Positions 1 to 8,179 of a DNA stretch of 64,000 nucleotides are shown in pieces. Every line of letters starts with the position of its first letter. The first letter of the stretch is position 1. Below the pieces are notes generated by a model. The model ran no database searches and was not told the origin of the DNA. It saw only the letters and a program-made list of their open reading frames with translations. A program made the position numbers and the translations under genes. This DNA is from Candidatus Ferrigenium altingense (GTDB lineage Bacteria > Pseudomonadota > Gammaproteobacteria > Burkholderiales > Gallionellaceae): contig JAHRYS010000001.1 in assembly GCA_020621985.1 (NCBI GenBank), positions 186,001 through 250,000 on the forward strand, read 5' to 3'.

Positions 1-1238
1 ATTCCCTGAAGGTGATGCAGGACAGCCTGCGCACGATTGTGGCCGAAATCAAGAACATCGTCGAAGCGGCGGCGGTGCGCGGCGACTTCGGCGTCAAGAT
101 GGATATAACCGGAAAGCAAGGCTACACCAAGGAGTTGTCCGAACTGCTCAACCAGCTTTCCAATATCACCGAAACCGGCATCAGCGACGTGGTGCGCGTG
201 GCCAATGCACTGGCCAAGGGCGACCTGACCCAGACCATCAGCAAAGACTACCCGGGCTCCTTCGATGAAATGAAAACCGGCATAAACGGCACGGTAGAAA
301 ACCTCAAACAACTGGTGGGCGAAATCAAGGACGCGACCGACACCATCAACACCGCCTCCAAGGAAATCGCCGCCGGCAACAGCGACCTGTCGCAGCGCAC
401 CGAGGAACAAGCCTCCAGCCTGGAGGAAACCGCATCCAGCATGGAAGAACTGACCTCCACCGTGAGGCAGAACGCCGAGAATGCCAAGCAGGCCAACCAG
501 CTGGCAATCGGCGCGTCCGACGTGGCGGGCAAGGGCGGCGCGGTGGTCAGCCAGGTGGTCACCACGATGGACTCGATCAACGAATCCTCGCGCAAGATCG
601 TGGACATCATCTCGGTGATCGACGGCATCGCCTTCCAGACCAACATCCTGGCGCTTAACGCCGCGGTGGAAGCGGCAAGAGCGGGCGAACAAGGGCGCGG
701 TTTTGCCGTGGTGGCCGGAGAAGTGCGCAACCTCGCACAGCGTTCCGCCGCCGCCGCCAAGGAAATCAAGACCCTGATCGGCGACTCGGTAGGCAAGGTT
801 GAGGACGGCAGCAAACTGGTCGCGCAGGCCGGGCAGACCATGGAAGAAATCGTCAGCTCGATCCGCCGCGTGACCGACATCATGTCCGAGATCACCGCCG
901 CGTCGGTGGAACAAAGCCAGGGTATCGAGCAGGTCAATCTCGCCATCACCCAGATGGACGAAGTGACCCAGCAGAATGCCGCGCTGGTGGAAGAAGCCGC
1001 AGCAGCAGCGGAAGCGCTGGAAGAGCAGGCGCAGAATCTGTCGGTCTCGGTCGCGACCTTCAAGGTGGAAGAAGGCTCAGGCAGCACCGCCATCGCGCGT
1101 CGCGCAACGGCGCCTGCGCGGCATATCGCACCGGCACGCAAACCTGTTGCGCTGGGCAAGCCGGGGGCAAGCAAGGCGCTGGCCAAGCCCAAAGCCAAGC
1201 CGCAGCAGGACGACGACGGGGAGTGGGAAGAGTTTTGA
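1..1238 (+). CDS. Methyl-accepting chemotaxis protein, C-terminal part (5' end outside window)
   Basis: The reading frame is open to the first base of the window, so the sensory and membrane part is missing. What remains is a HAMP-like and linker region followed by the long antiparallel signalling coiled coil. The hairpin tip, which contacts CheA and CheW, carries the conserved [20 protein letters not shown] motif around residues 205-225 of the visible part. Ala/Glu-rich methylation helices flank the tip. A flexible Ala/Pro/Lys-rich tail ends in EWEEF, the kind of C-terminal pentapeptide (NWETF in E. coli Tar/Tsr) that tethers CheR and CheB. The cheR-cheD-cheB genes directly downstream fit this. 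The ligand cannot be inferred. Confidence in the family is very high. Confidence 0.95.
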   Translation, partial: SLKVMQDSLRTIVAEIKNIVEAAAVRGDFGVKMDITGKQGYTKELSELLNQLSNITETGISDVVRVANALAKGDLTQTISKDYPGSFDEMKTGINGTVENLKQLVGEIKDATDTINTASKEIAAGNSDLSQRTEEQASSLEETASSMEELTSTVRQNAENAKQANQLAIGASDVAGKGGAVVSQVVTTMDSINESSRKIVDIISVIDGIAFQTNILALNAAVEAARAGEQGRGFAVVAGEVRNLAQRSAAAAKEIKTLIGDSVGKVEDGSKLVAQAGQTMEEIVSSIRRVTDIMSEITAASVEQSQGIEQVNLAITQMDEVTQQNAALVEEAAAAAEALEEQAQNLSVSVATFKVEEGSGSTAIARRATAPARHIAPARKPVALGKPGASKALAKPKAKPQQDDDGEWEEF

Positions 1239-1319
1239 TTCGAAGAGGCACGAAAAACTTTTGTTCGGGCACCTGCACGGCGTGCCGCGCCCGTACATAA
1301 TGAAACTATTTAGGATGCC

Positions 1320-2207
1320 ATGAATAGCAATCTTCAATCCAGCGGCGGCCATGACCGTGAATTTGTATTCACGAGCAAGGATTTCGAACGGGTGCGGCAG
1401 TTGATCTATGACCATGCCGGCATTTCGCTTAACCCCTCCAAGCAGGATATGGTGTACAGCCGCTTGGCGCGCCGCCTGCGGGCAACCGGCATCAATAATT
1501 TCAAGGATTATCTGGCCTTGCTGGAAAGCAACAATGAAGCCGAGTGGCAGGCGTTTGTAAACTCGCTCACCACCAATCTGACTTCATTCTTTCGTGAACC
1601 GCACCATTTTCCGTTGCTGGCCGAACATGTGCTTAAACAAAAAGGGCGGCATCCCATTTCGCTGTGGTGCTCGGCGGCTTCAACCGGGGAAGAGCCCTAC
1701 TCGATGGCGATGACCATGGTGGATGCCTTCGGCAGTTTTACGCCGCCCGTTACCATCGTCGCGACTGATCTGGATACCAATGTGCTCGCCAAGGCGGAAG
1801 CCGGCGTTTATCCGGTCGAGCGTATTGAGAAACTTTCCGATGATGTGGTAAAGCGTTTCTTCCTCAGGGGGACGGGCGCGCAGGCGGGTTTTGTGCGGGT
1901 GAGACCGGAGTTGCGCGCGATGATTACTTTCCGGCAGGTGAATTTGCTCAGTGATGATTGGCATATACGCGGCCCGCTGGATGCGATTTTCTGCCGCAAT
2001 GTGATGATCTATTTCGACAAGACAACCCAGCTCAAGATATTGGAAAGGTTTGCGCCGCTATTGCAACCGGATGGCTTGTTGTTCGCCGGCCATTCGGAGA
2101 GTTTTCATAATGCCGGCCATGTATTCAGTTTGCGCGGCAAAACGGTGTACGAATTGGCCAAACCTAAACCGCATGGGCATCATCATGCCCATCACGCGCC
2201 AAAATAA
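1320..2207 (+). CDS. cheR: Chemotaxis protein methyltransferase CheR
   Basis: This enzyme uses S-adenosylmethionine to methylate glutamates on chemoreceptors, setting adaptation with CheB and CheD. The 295-residue protein has the N-terminal helical CheR domain (about 15-75, RLIYDHAGISL) and the methyltransferase domain (about 85-280). That domain contains NLTSFFRE, WCSAASTGEEPYSMAM (SAM binding) and the IFCRNVMIYFD block. The family length is about 270-290. The C-terminus is unusual in ending with a histidine-rich tail (HGHHHAHHAPK). The start ATG follows an AGGATG-like ribosome site. The gene lies 81 bases after the receptor gene and just before cheD. Confidence 0.97.
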   Translation: MNSNLQSSGGHDREFVFTSKDFERVRQLIYDHAGISLNPSKQDMVYSRLARRLRATGINNFKDYLALLESNNEAEWQAFVNSLTTNLTSFFREPHHFPLLAEHVLKQKGRHPISLWCSAASTGEEPYSMAMTMVDAFGSFTPPVTIVATDLDTNVLAKAEAGVYPVERIEKLSDDVVKRFFLRGTGAQAGFVRVRPELRAMITFRQVNLLSDDWHIRGPLDAIFCRNVMIYFDKTTQLKILERFAPLLQPDGLLFAGHSESFHNAGHVFSLRGKTVYELAKPKPHGHHHAHHAPK

Positions 2208-2240
2208 TCTTGGCGGGTGATCGAAAAGGAATGGCCCGGC

Positions 2241-2855
2241 ATGGCTGAACATGGTTTCGAAGAATTCCTGGCACCGAACCTGTATTTTGACCGGCTGCAT
2301 AACACCGAGGCAGCCAAGATAATGCCCGGCGAATATTATGCGACGGCGCGCGATATGTTGCTGGTGACGGTGCTCGGTTCATGCGTCTGCGCGTGCATAC
2401 GCGACAAGGTCAGCGGAATCGGCGGCATGAATCATTTCATGTTGCCGGATAACGGCCAGGATCAAAACAATCCGTTTGGTGAGTCGGCGCGCTATGGCAC
2501 TTATGCGATGGAAATATTGATTAACCAATTGCTCAAGATGGGCGCGAAGCGCAGTAACTTCGAGGTGAAAGTGTTCGGTGGCGGCGCAGTGTTGCGCGGT
2601 TTTACCGTCGCCAATGTCGGCGAAAAAAATGCCGAGTTTGTGCTGAAATTTCTCAAGACGGAAAAAATTCCCATTGCCGCGCAGGATTTGCTCGATATCT
2701 ATCCGCGCAAGGTATATTACTTTCCCCATACTGGCCTGGTCAGGGTAAAGAAACTGAAGCAAGTGCACAACGACACGATCATCACCCGCGAAACCGAATA
2801 CAGCACGCGCTTGCATTATTCGAAGATGGAAGGCGATGTGGAGTTGTTCGCTTAA
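2241..2855 (+). CDS. cheD: Chemoreceptor glutamine deamidase CheD
   Basis: CheD deamidates specific receptor glutamines to glutamates, which creates methylation sites, and it often binds the receptor tail. The [10 protein letters not shown] segment holds the catalytic cysteine and GGMNHFMLP holds the histidine, both diagnostic of the family. The C-terminal half carries [10 protein letters not shown]. The ATG at 2241 is preferred because AAAGGA lies 10 bases upstream. An in-frame GTG at 2217 would add eight residues. The gene sits between cheR and cheB, 23 bases before the latter. Confidence 0.95.
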   Translation: MAEHGFEEFLAPNLYFDRLHNTEAAKIMPGEYYATARDMLLVTVLGSCVCACIRDKVSGIGGMNHFMLPDNGQDQNNPFGESARYGTYAMEILINQLLKMGAKRSNFEVKVFGGGAVLRGFTVANVGEKNAEFVLKFLKTEKIPIAAQDLLDIYPRKVYYFPHTGLVRVKKLKQVHNDTIITRETEYSTRLHYSKMEGDVELFA

Positions 2856-2878
2856 AGATGGCTCGAATAAAGGCAGGC

Positions 2879-3967
2879 ATGGAAAACCGGAAAATAAGAG
2901 TGCTGGTGATTGACGATTCCGCGCTGATCCGCAGCGTGATGAAGGAGTTGATCGACCGGGAAAAGGATATGGAGTGCGTAGGGGCCGCGCCCGATCCGCT
3001 GGTGGCGCGCGAGATGATCAAGTCGCTCAATCCGGACGTGTTGACGCTGGATGTGGAAATGCCCAAGATGGACGGGCTGGACTTTCTGGAACGGCTGATG
3101 CGCTTGCGCCCGATGCCGGTGGTGATGGTTTCCACGCTGACGGAGCGCGGTTCCAATATCACTTTCCGCGCGCTGGAGTTGGGTGCGGTGGATTTCGTTT
3201 CCAAACCGAAATTGGATATCGCGCGCGGCATGGATGAATATGCCGGCCAGATCATCGATAAAATCCGCGCCGCTGCACAGGCGCGGGTGCGTAAAACTGC
3301 CGTCGCACCGTTAGTCCAGGAGAAGTTTTCTGCGGATGCAATTCTGCCCAGTGTCGCGGGACGGTATTCCTCCACGGAAAAACTGATCATCATCGGCGCG
3401 TCGACCGGCGGCACCGAAGCGATCAAGGAGGTGCTGGCCAGCCTGCCGGCCGATGTGCCGGGCATTCTGGTGACCCAGCATATGCCGGAAAATTTCACCA
3501 AGTCATTTGCGGAACGCCTGAACAGCCTGTGCAAGATTTCAGTCAAGGAAGCGGAGCATAACGAGCGCATCCTGCCGGGCCACGCCTACATCGCGCCGGG
3601 GCACTCGCATCTGCTGCTCAAGCGCAGCGGGGCGAACTATATGACCGAACTGAACCAGGGGCCGCCGGTGAACCGTCATCGCCCGTCGGTGGATGTGTTG
3701 TTCCGCTCGGCGGCCAATGTCGCCGGTGCGAATGCGCTGGGGATCATTCTTACCGGCATGGGCAAGGATGGCGCGCAAGGCTTGCTGGAAATGAAGCAAG
3801 CCGGTTCGCATACCATCGCGCAAGACGAGGCGAGTTGCGTGGTTTTCGGCATGCCCAGGGAGGCGATTGCGGTAGGCGGTGCAAGCGAAGTGCTGCCGTT
3901 GCAGAATATCGCGCGCCGTACGCTGGAATATCTGGCATCGCACAGCGGCAAGGGCAATCGCGTTTAA
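2879..3967 (+). CDS. cheB: Chemotaxis response regulator protein-glutamate methylesterase CheB
   Basis: CheB removes methyl groups from receptors when phosphorylated by CheA. The receiver domain (about 1-125) shows Asp12/Asp13, phospho-acceptor Asp58, Thr86 and Lys109. After a linker, the methylesterase domain (about 165-355) shows [10 protein letters not shown] (nucleophile Ser), TQHMPENF (His) and [12 protein letters not shown] (Asp), so the catalytic triad is intact. The start at 2879 is favoured because AAAGG precedes it by five bases and the protein then begins like other CheB proteins ([16 protein letters not shown]). An in-frame ATG at 2858 would add seven residues but has a poor ribosome site. 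It is the last of the cheR-cheD-cheB run. Confidence 0.96.
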   Translation: MENRKIRVLVIDDSALIRSVMKELIDREKDMECVGAAPDPLVAREMIKSLNPDVLTLDVEMPKMDGLDFLERLMRLRPMPVVMVSTLTERGSNITFRALELGAVDFVSKPKLDIARGMDEYAGQIIDKIRAAAQARVRKTAVAPLVQEKFSADAILPSVAGRYSSTEKLIIIGASTGGTEAIKEVLASLPADVPGILVTQHMPENFTKSFAERLNSLCKISVKEAEHNERILPGHAYIAPGHSHLLLKRSGANYMTELNQGPPVNRHRPSVDVLFRSAANVAGANALGIILTGMGKDGAQGLLEMKQAGSHTIAQDEASCVVFGMPREAIAVGGASEVLPLQNIARRTLEYLASHSGKGNRV

Positions 3968-3991
3968 TCTTTCATCAACAAGGGAGTAATC

Positions 3992-4303
3992 ATGGCTATT
4001 AATGTACAAATTCTGGATCGGGCGGGGCGTATCAATATGCATGGCCGTTTCGATTTTCAGGTGCATCGCGAATTCAAGGAGGCCTATACGCCGCTGCTCG
4101 ATAATCCTGCCGTGCGCGAGATCGAGGTCGAAATGAGCAAGGTGGATTATCTGGACAGCTCCGCGCTGGGCATGTTGATGCTGCTGAATGAACGCGCCAA
4201 GGCGGTCAACAAGCCGGTCACGCTGCTCAATACTTCCGGCGTGGTGTCGCAGGTGCTGGGAGTCGCCAATTTCAGCAAGATTTTCAATATCAAGCAGGCA
4301 TAG
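3992..4303 (+). CDS. STAS-domain anti-sigma factor antagonist
   Basis: This 103-residue protein is a single STAS domain of the SpoIIAA/RsbV type. The motif VDYLDSSALGMLMLL around residues 51-65 contains the serine pair where such proteins are phosphorylated by an RsbW-type kinase and dephosphorylated by a PP2C phosphatase. The next gene encodes a protein with both activities, so the two form a self-contained partner-switching pair. By analogy with Pseudomonas HsbA, which binds the anti-sigma factor FlgM, this protein may act on FlgM (encoded at 15491-15805). That partner is inference. The ribosome site AGGGAG precedes the ATG. Confidence 0.9.
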   Translation: MAINVQILDRAGRINMHGRFDFQVHREFKEAYTPLLDNPAVREIEVEMSKVDYLDSSALGMLMLLNERAKAVNKPVTLLNTSGVVSQVLGVANFSKIFNIKQA

Positions 4304-4349
4304 CAGGGGTACGGCGCGTTGTGCCCCCGCAGGTGAATAACGAACGGCT

Positions 4350-6857
4350 ATGCGATTAAATCTGCCCGTCTCCAACATCGAATTTTCATTGCCGGACGGG
4401 GTGATCATTGTCACCAAAACCGATCTCAAGGGTGTCATTACCTACTGCAATCAAGCGTTCGTCGAAATAAGCGGGCGCAGCCGCGAGGAAATTATCGGCG
4501 CGCCGCACAATGTCGTGCGCCATCCCGATATGCCGCCCGAGGCGTTTGCCGATTTATGGAAAACCATTAAAGCCAACAAACCCTGGCAGGGGATCGTCAA
4601 AAACCGGCGCAAGGATGGCAGCTTCTACTGGGCGGTATCCAATGTCACCCCGCTGCTGGAAAAGGGCAAAGCCATCGGCTATGTCGCGTTCCGTTACAAG
4701 GCCACACAAGAGCAAATCGAGTCAGCCTCGGCCGTTTACCGGGAAATCCGCGAGGGGTCGCGCAAGCTGCGCATCGAGGAAGGCAATGTCATCCGGGTAA
4801 AGAGCCCGCTGCTGCACTGGTTGAGCGTCGCCAGCGTCAAAGCCCGGTTGTTTGCGCTCATCTTCATCCTGCTCGGCGCGCTGGTCGTGACCGGCATTTT
4901 CAATCTGTATGAAACCGAAAAAGCCCACGAACGCACTATGGAGGGGTTGGCAACCGCCAGTGTGCAAGCCTACGCGCTGACAACTGCGCGCAGCGCGGAG
5001 TCGGTTTTCAAGGAGCAGCGGCATGCGTGGAAGAATATTTTAATCCGTGGCCGCAATGCAGCTTTATATAAGCAACACCTCAAGGAATTCGACCAGCGAG
5101 GGGAGGAGGTCGAGCAAATACTGGCAGGGCAGTTAATCCCGATCATGCAACAAATCGGCTTACCCACCGATGAGGTCGATGCGTTGCTGGAAACACATAT
5201 CCTGCTGAACAAGGAATATCGCTCGGCATTGGGATTCGGTAAAGCGTCAAAATTGGAAAATATTCCTGCTCTCGATGCTCTGTCCAAGGGAGTCGATCAG
5301 CAAATAACCGGGCAGTTCAACGCGATCATTGCAACGATCCGGGAAGCGCAACTTCACAGCCTGGGGGATTTGAATGAAGCGCTGGAAAAGTCCCATAACG
5401 ACCAAAGCGATCGTTCCGCCGCGATATTGGTTGCGTTCGCGCTGGGCGGGCTGGTTTTATCCATCTGGTTCATCGTCGGCATCTTGAGGCCGATACGCCG
5501 CGCCAGCAGCAATCTGGACAGGGTGGTGCAACTGCAACAGCAGTTCCTCGAAAAAATCCTGGTGCTCGAGGAATATCACGATCGCATCGATGAGGAACAG
5601 CGCATCGGCAGCTACATCATGGGACATATTACCAACGTCCACGGCACGCTGGACCCGCTTATCCGGCATCTCATCCGGCCGGCGGAACATTTGAGTGGCG
5701 ACATGCTGCTCGCGGCGCGCACGCCGGACGATGCGCTGCATATTCTGCTGGCCGATGCGGTAGGCCATGGGCTGGTTGCAGCCGTCAATGTATTGCCGCT
5801 CAGCCAGACGTTTTATGCCATGACCGAAAAGGGGTTCCGCATTGCCCAGATCGCGGAAGAGCTGAATCTGAAAATTAACCGGTTCATGCCGGTGGATCGT
5901 TTCGTCGCGGCTACATTGATTTCAGTCAATGTGCGCAATCGTGTTATTGAAGTATGGAACGGCGGCAACCCCGCGCCTCTGCTGGTCAATAAAAATGGAA
6001 AGATTCTGCACGAATGGGAATCCACTAATCTGCCGCTGGGCATATTGCCGGGTGAAAGTTTTTCCGGAAAACCGGAGGCTTTTCAATATGAAGAGAATTG
6101 CCGCTTGTGCCTGTTTTCGGACGGTTTGCCGGAGGCCGAATCCCCGCTGGGCGAGCCGTTCGGCAAAGAGCGGATTCGGAGATTGTTGCAAGACAGCGAG
6201 CCAAAGGGCCGGTTCGAAAATCTGGTGAACCTGTTGGATTCGCATCTGGCTGGACAGCAGGCGCATGACGATATTTCGTTGGCGATGGTCGAGATTCCAA
6301 CCTATCTTCGCACGGAGCCGGCTCCGGCTGCCCATGCGCCTATTCAGGCGATGCCGGCAGGCGGCAGCAATTGGAAAATCGAGATCAGCCTCGGCGCCGC
6401 CGAGCTGAAATACCTAAATATCGTTCCGATGCTGACCGGCATCATCGAAAAAATCCATGTAACCAGCGAATTTGCCGCGCCGTTATTCATGATCTTGTCC
6501 GAGCTGTTCAATAACGCGCTGGATCACGGCATTCTGCGGCTTGATTCCGCTATCAAGCATGGGGCAGACGGGTTTGATAAATTTCTTCAATTGCGCGATG
6601 AGCGCCTGCATGCGCTTGATAACGGGAAAATCGGCCTTGAGATCGAGAAGGTGGTGATCGAGGGGAAATATGGCGTGAAAATCCGGGTTGCCGACAGCGG
6701 GAACGGGTTTGATTATGCGGCAATGTTGGCGAATGCCGAAAACGCTGTTAAACAGGGCCAGCATGGGCGCGGCATTACGCTGGTGGAAAGCATGGCTTAT
6801 AAACTCGAGTTTGCGGGCAACGGGAGCGAGGTTACCGCGTACTACATTTGCGCCTAA
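4350..6857 (+). CDS. Membrane sensor: Aer-like PAS, SpoIIE-type PP2C phosphatase and RsbW-type ATPase fusion
   Basis: This 835-residue multidomain protein begins with a PAS domain (about 12-125) that closely resembles the FAD-binding PAS of the aerotaxis receptor Aer. It shares TDL-ITY-N-AFVE-SG, VRHPDMP with Arg57, His58 and Asp60, and GIVKNRRKDG. Two membrane helices (about 167-187 and 357-379) enclose about 165 probably periplasmic residues. The PP2C/SpoIIE domain (about 420-655) has SGDM, LLADAVGHG, NGGNPAP, FSDGLPEA and HDDISLAMV. The last 145 residues form a GHKL ATPase with SELFNNALDHG, VADSGNGF and GRGITLVESM. It probably phosphorylates and dephosphorylates the adjacent STAS protein in response to redox state. 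It resembles HsbR with an Aer input domain. The domain calls are firm; the function is inferred. Confidence 0.92.
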   Translation: MRLNLPVSNIEFSLPDGVIIVTKTDLKGVITYCNQAFVEISGRSREEIIGAPHNVVRHPDMPPEAFADLWKTIKANKPWQGIVKNRRKDGSFYWAVSNVTPLLEKGKAIGYVAFRYKATQEQIESASAVYREIREGSRKLRIEEGNVIRVKSPLLHWLSVASVKARLFALIFILLGALVVTGIFNLYETEKAHERTMEGLATASVQAYALTTARSAESVFKEQRHAWKNILIRGRNAALYKQHLKEFDQRGEEVEQILAGQLIPIMQQIGLPTDEVDALLETHILLNKEYRSALGFGKASKLENIPALDALSKGVDQQITGQFNAIIATIREAQLHSLGDLNEALEKSHNDQSDRSAAILVAFALGGLVLSIWFIVGILRPIRRASSNLDRVVQLQQQFLEKILVLEEYHDRIDEEQRIGSYIMGHITNVHGTLDPLIRHLIRPAEHLSGDMLLAARTPDDALHILLADAVGHGLVAAVNVLPLSQTFYAMTEKGFRIAQIAEELNLKINRFMPVDRFVAATLISVNVRNRVIEVWNGGNPAPLLVNKNGKILHEWESTNLPLGILPGESFSGKPEAFQYEENCRLCLFSDGLPEAESPLGEPFGKERIRRLLQDSEPKGRFENLVNLLDSHLAGQQAHDDISLAMVEIPTYLRTEPAPAAHAPIQAMPAGGSNWKIEISLGAAELKYLNIVPMLTGIIEKIHVTSEFAAPLFMILSELFNNALDHGILRLDSAIKHGADGFDKFLQLRDERLHALDNGKIGLEIEKVVIEGKYGVKIRVADSGNGFDYAAMLANAENAVKQGQHGRGITLVESMAYKLEFAGNGSEVTAYYICA

Positions 6858-7019
6858 CCCGGCTAAACCGGGAACCTTGCCGGGCATGCAAACCCAACGC
6901 TGCCAAGCAGGCGCAAGAATGACGTGAAGGTGGCTGAATAGATAAGAAATCCCCCCGCTATTCACGTGATTGAATATTGCACAAACTGCCTATCATTGCC
7001 ATGACCCGCGGAATCCATC

Positions 7020-8168
7020 ATGGCAGAAGACAGCGACCTAGAAAAAACCGAACAGCCCTCACAGAGGAAGCTTGACCAGGCAAGGGAAAAAGGCCAGGTT
7101 GCGCGCTCACGTGAGTTGTCCACGTTTGCGGTATTGCTGGCGGGTGGCGGTGTCCTGTGGTTCATGGGGGCATCGCTCACCCAGCACATGGTAAAGCTGT
7201 TGCATGATGGTCTGACGCTTGACCGGGAACTGGCATTCAACCCCGACCTGATGATCCCGCGTTTGTATGATCTTTCGCTGGACGCATTAATCACATTTTT
7301 CCCCTTTTTGCTCGTGGTCATGATTGCCGCGGCATTCTCTCCGTTGTTGTTGAACGGCTGGCTGTTCAGTCTCCAGGCGCTGCAACCGAAATTTTCCAAG
7401 CTGAACCCGGTTTCCGGCATTGCTCGCATGTTCTCCGGAACTGCGCTGGTGGAGTTGGCCAAGGCGATTGGCAAGGCTACGCTGGTGGGCGGTGTCGCAG
7501 CATGGGTGATCTGGAGCAACAAGGATGCGGTGATGGCGCTCGGCATGCAGGCCACCGCTGCCTCGATCCCGCAAATTGGGCACTTGGTCGGCGCAAGTTT
7601 CATGACGATCGCCGGCGCGATGCTGCTGATTGTAGCCATCGATGTGCCGTTCCAGTTGTGGGATCACAACAAGAAGCTGATGATGACCAAGGAAGAGGTG
7701 CGCCAGGAATCCAAGGAAACCGAAGGCGATCCGATGGTCAAGGGGCGTATCCGCAGCCTGCAACGCGAGGCGGCACGCCGCCGCATGATGGCGGCGATCC
7801 CGGCTGCCGATGTGGTGGTGACCAACCCGACGCACTATGCGGTGGCACTGAAGTACGGCGACAAGGGTATGAGCGCGCCGGTGGTAGTGGCGAAGGGCTC
7901 GCATCTGCTGGCGTTGCGCATCCGCGAAATCGCCGAGGAAAATCACGTGCCGATCCTGGAAGCGCCGCCGCTGGCGCGCGCGCTGCACAAGCATACCGAT
8001 CTGGGCGAATCCATTCCGGAAGCGCTGTACACCGCTGTCGCCGAAGTGCTGGCCTACGTTTACCAGTTGCATCGCTACGAAAAACAAGGCGGGGCGCGCC
8101 CGCAGGAGCCGAAGCATTTGCCGGTGCCGGTTGATTTGGATCCGGCCGCCGCCCCGGCTGCCGCATGA
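7020..8168 (+). CDS. flhB: Flagellar type III export apparatus protein FlhB
   Basis: FlhB is the substrate-specificity switch of the flagellar secretion gate. The N-terminal part has four hydrophobic helices (about 30-55, 85-115, 140-165 and 180-205). The cytoplasmic domain carries the autocleavage motif NPTH (VVVTNPTHYAVALKYGD, about residues 268-284), where cleavage between Asn and Pro allows the switch from rod/hook to filament substrates. The 382-residue length is normal. The Pro/Ala-rich tail after about 360 is variable in the family. It opens the flhB-flhA-flhF-flhG-fliA-motCD run and lies 11 bases before flhA. Confidence 0.97.
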   Translation: MAEDSDLEKTEQPSQRKLDQAREKGQVARSRELSTFAVLLAGGGVLWFMGASLTQHMVKLLHDGLTLDRELAFNPDLMIPRLYDLSLDALITFFPFLLVVMIAAAFSPLLLNGWLFSLQALQPKFSKLNPVSGIARMFSGTALVELAKAIGKATLVGGVAAWVIWSNKDAVMALGMQATAASIPQIGHLVGASFMTIAGAMLLIVAIDVPFQLWDHNKKLMMTKEEVRQESKETEGDPMVKGRIRSLQREAARRRMMAAIPAADVVVTNPTHYAVALKYGDKGMSAPVVVAKGSHLLALRIREIAEENHVPILEAPPLARALHKHTDLGESIPEALYTAVAEVLAYVYQLHRYEKQGGARPQEPKHLPVPVDLDPAAAPAAA

Positions 8169-8179
8169 AGAGCTGAATT

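Noticed and set aside
248-1198. Long minus-strand frame opposite the chemoreceptor gene
   Set aside because: It is a mirror of a high-G+C coding region with no recognisable domain; the plus-strand receptor is certain.
6858-6872. CCCGG-CTAAA-CCGGG hairpin after the sensor gene as a terminator
   Set aside because: Only five base pairs and no T-run.
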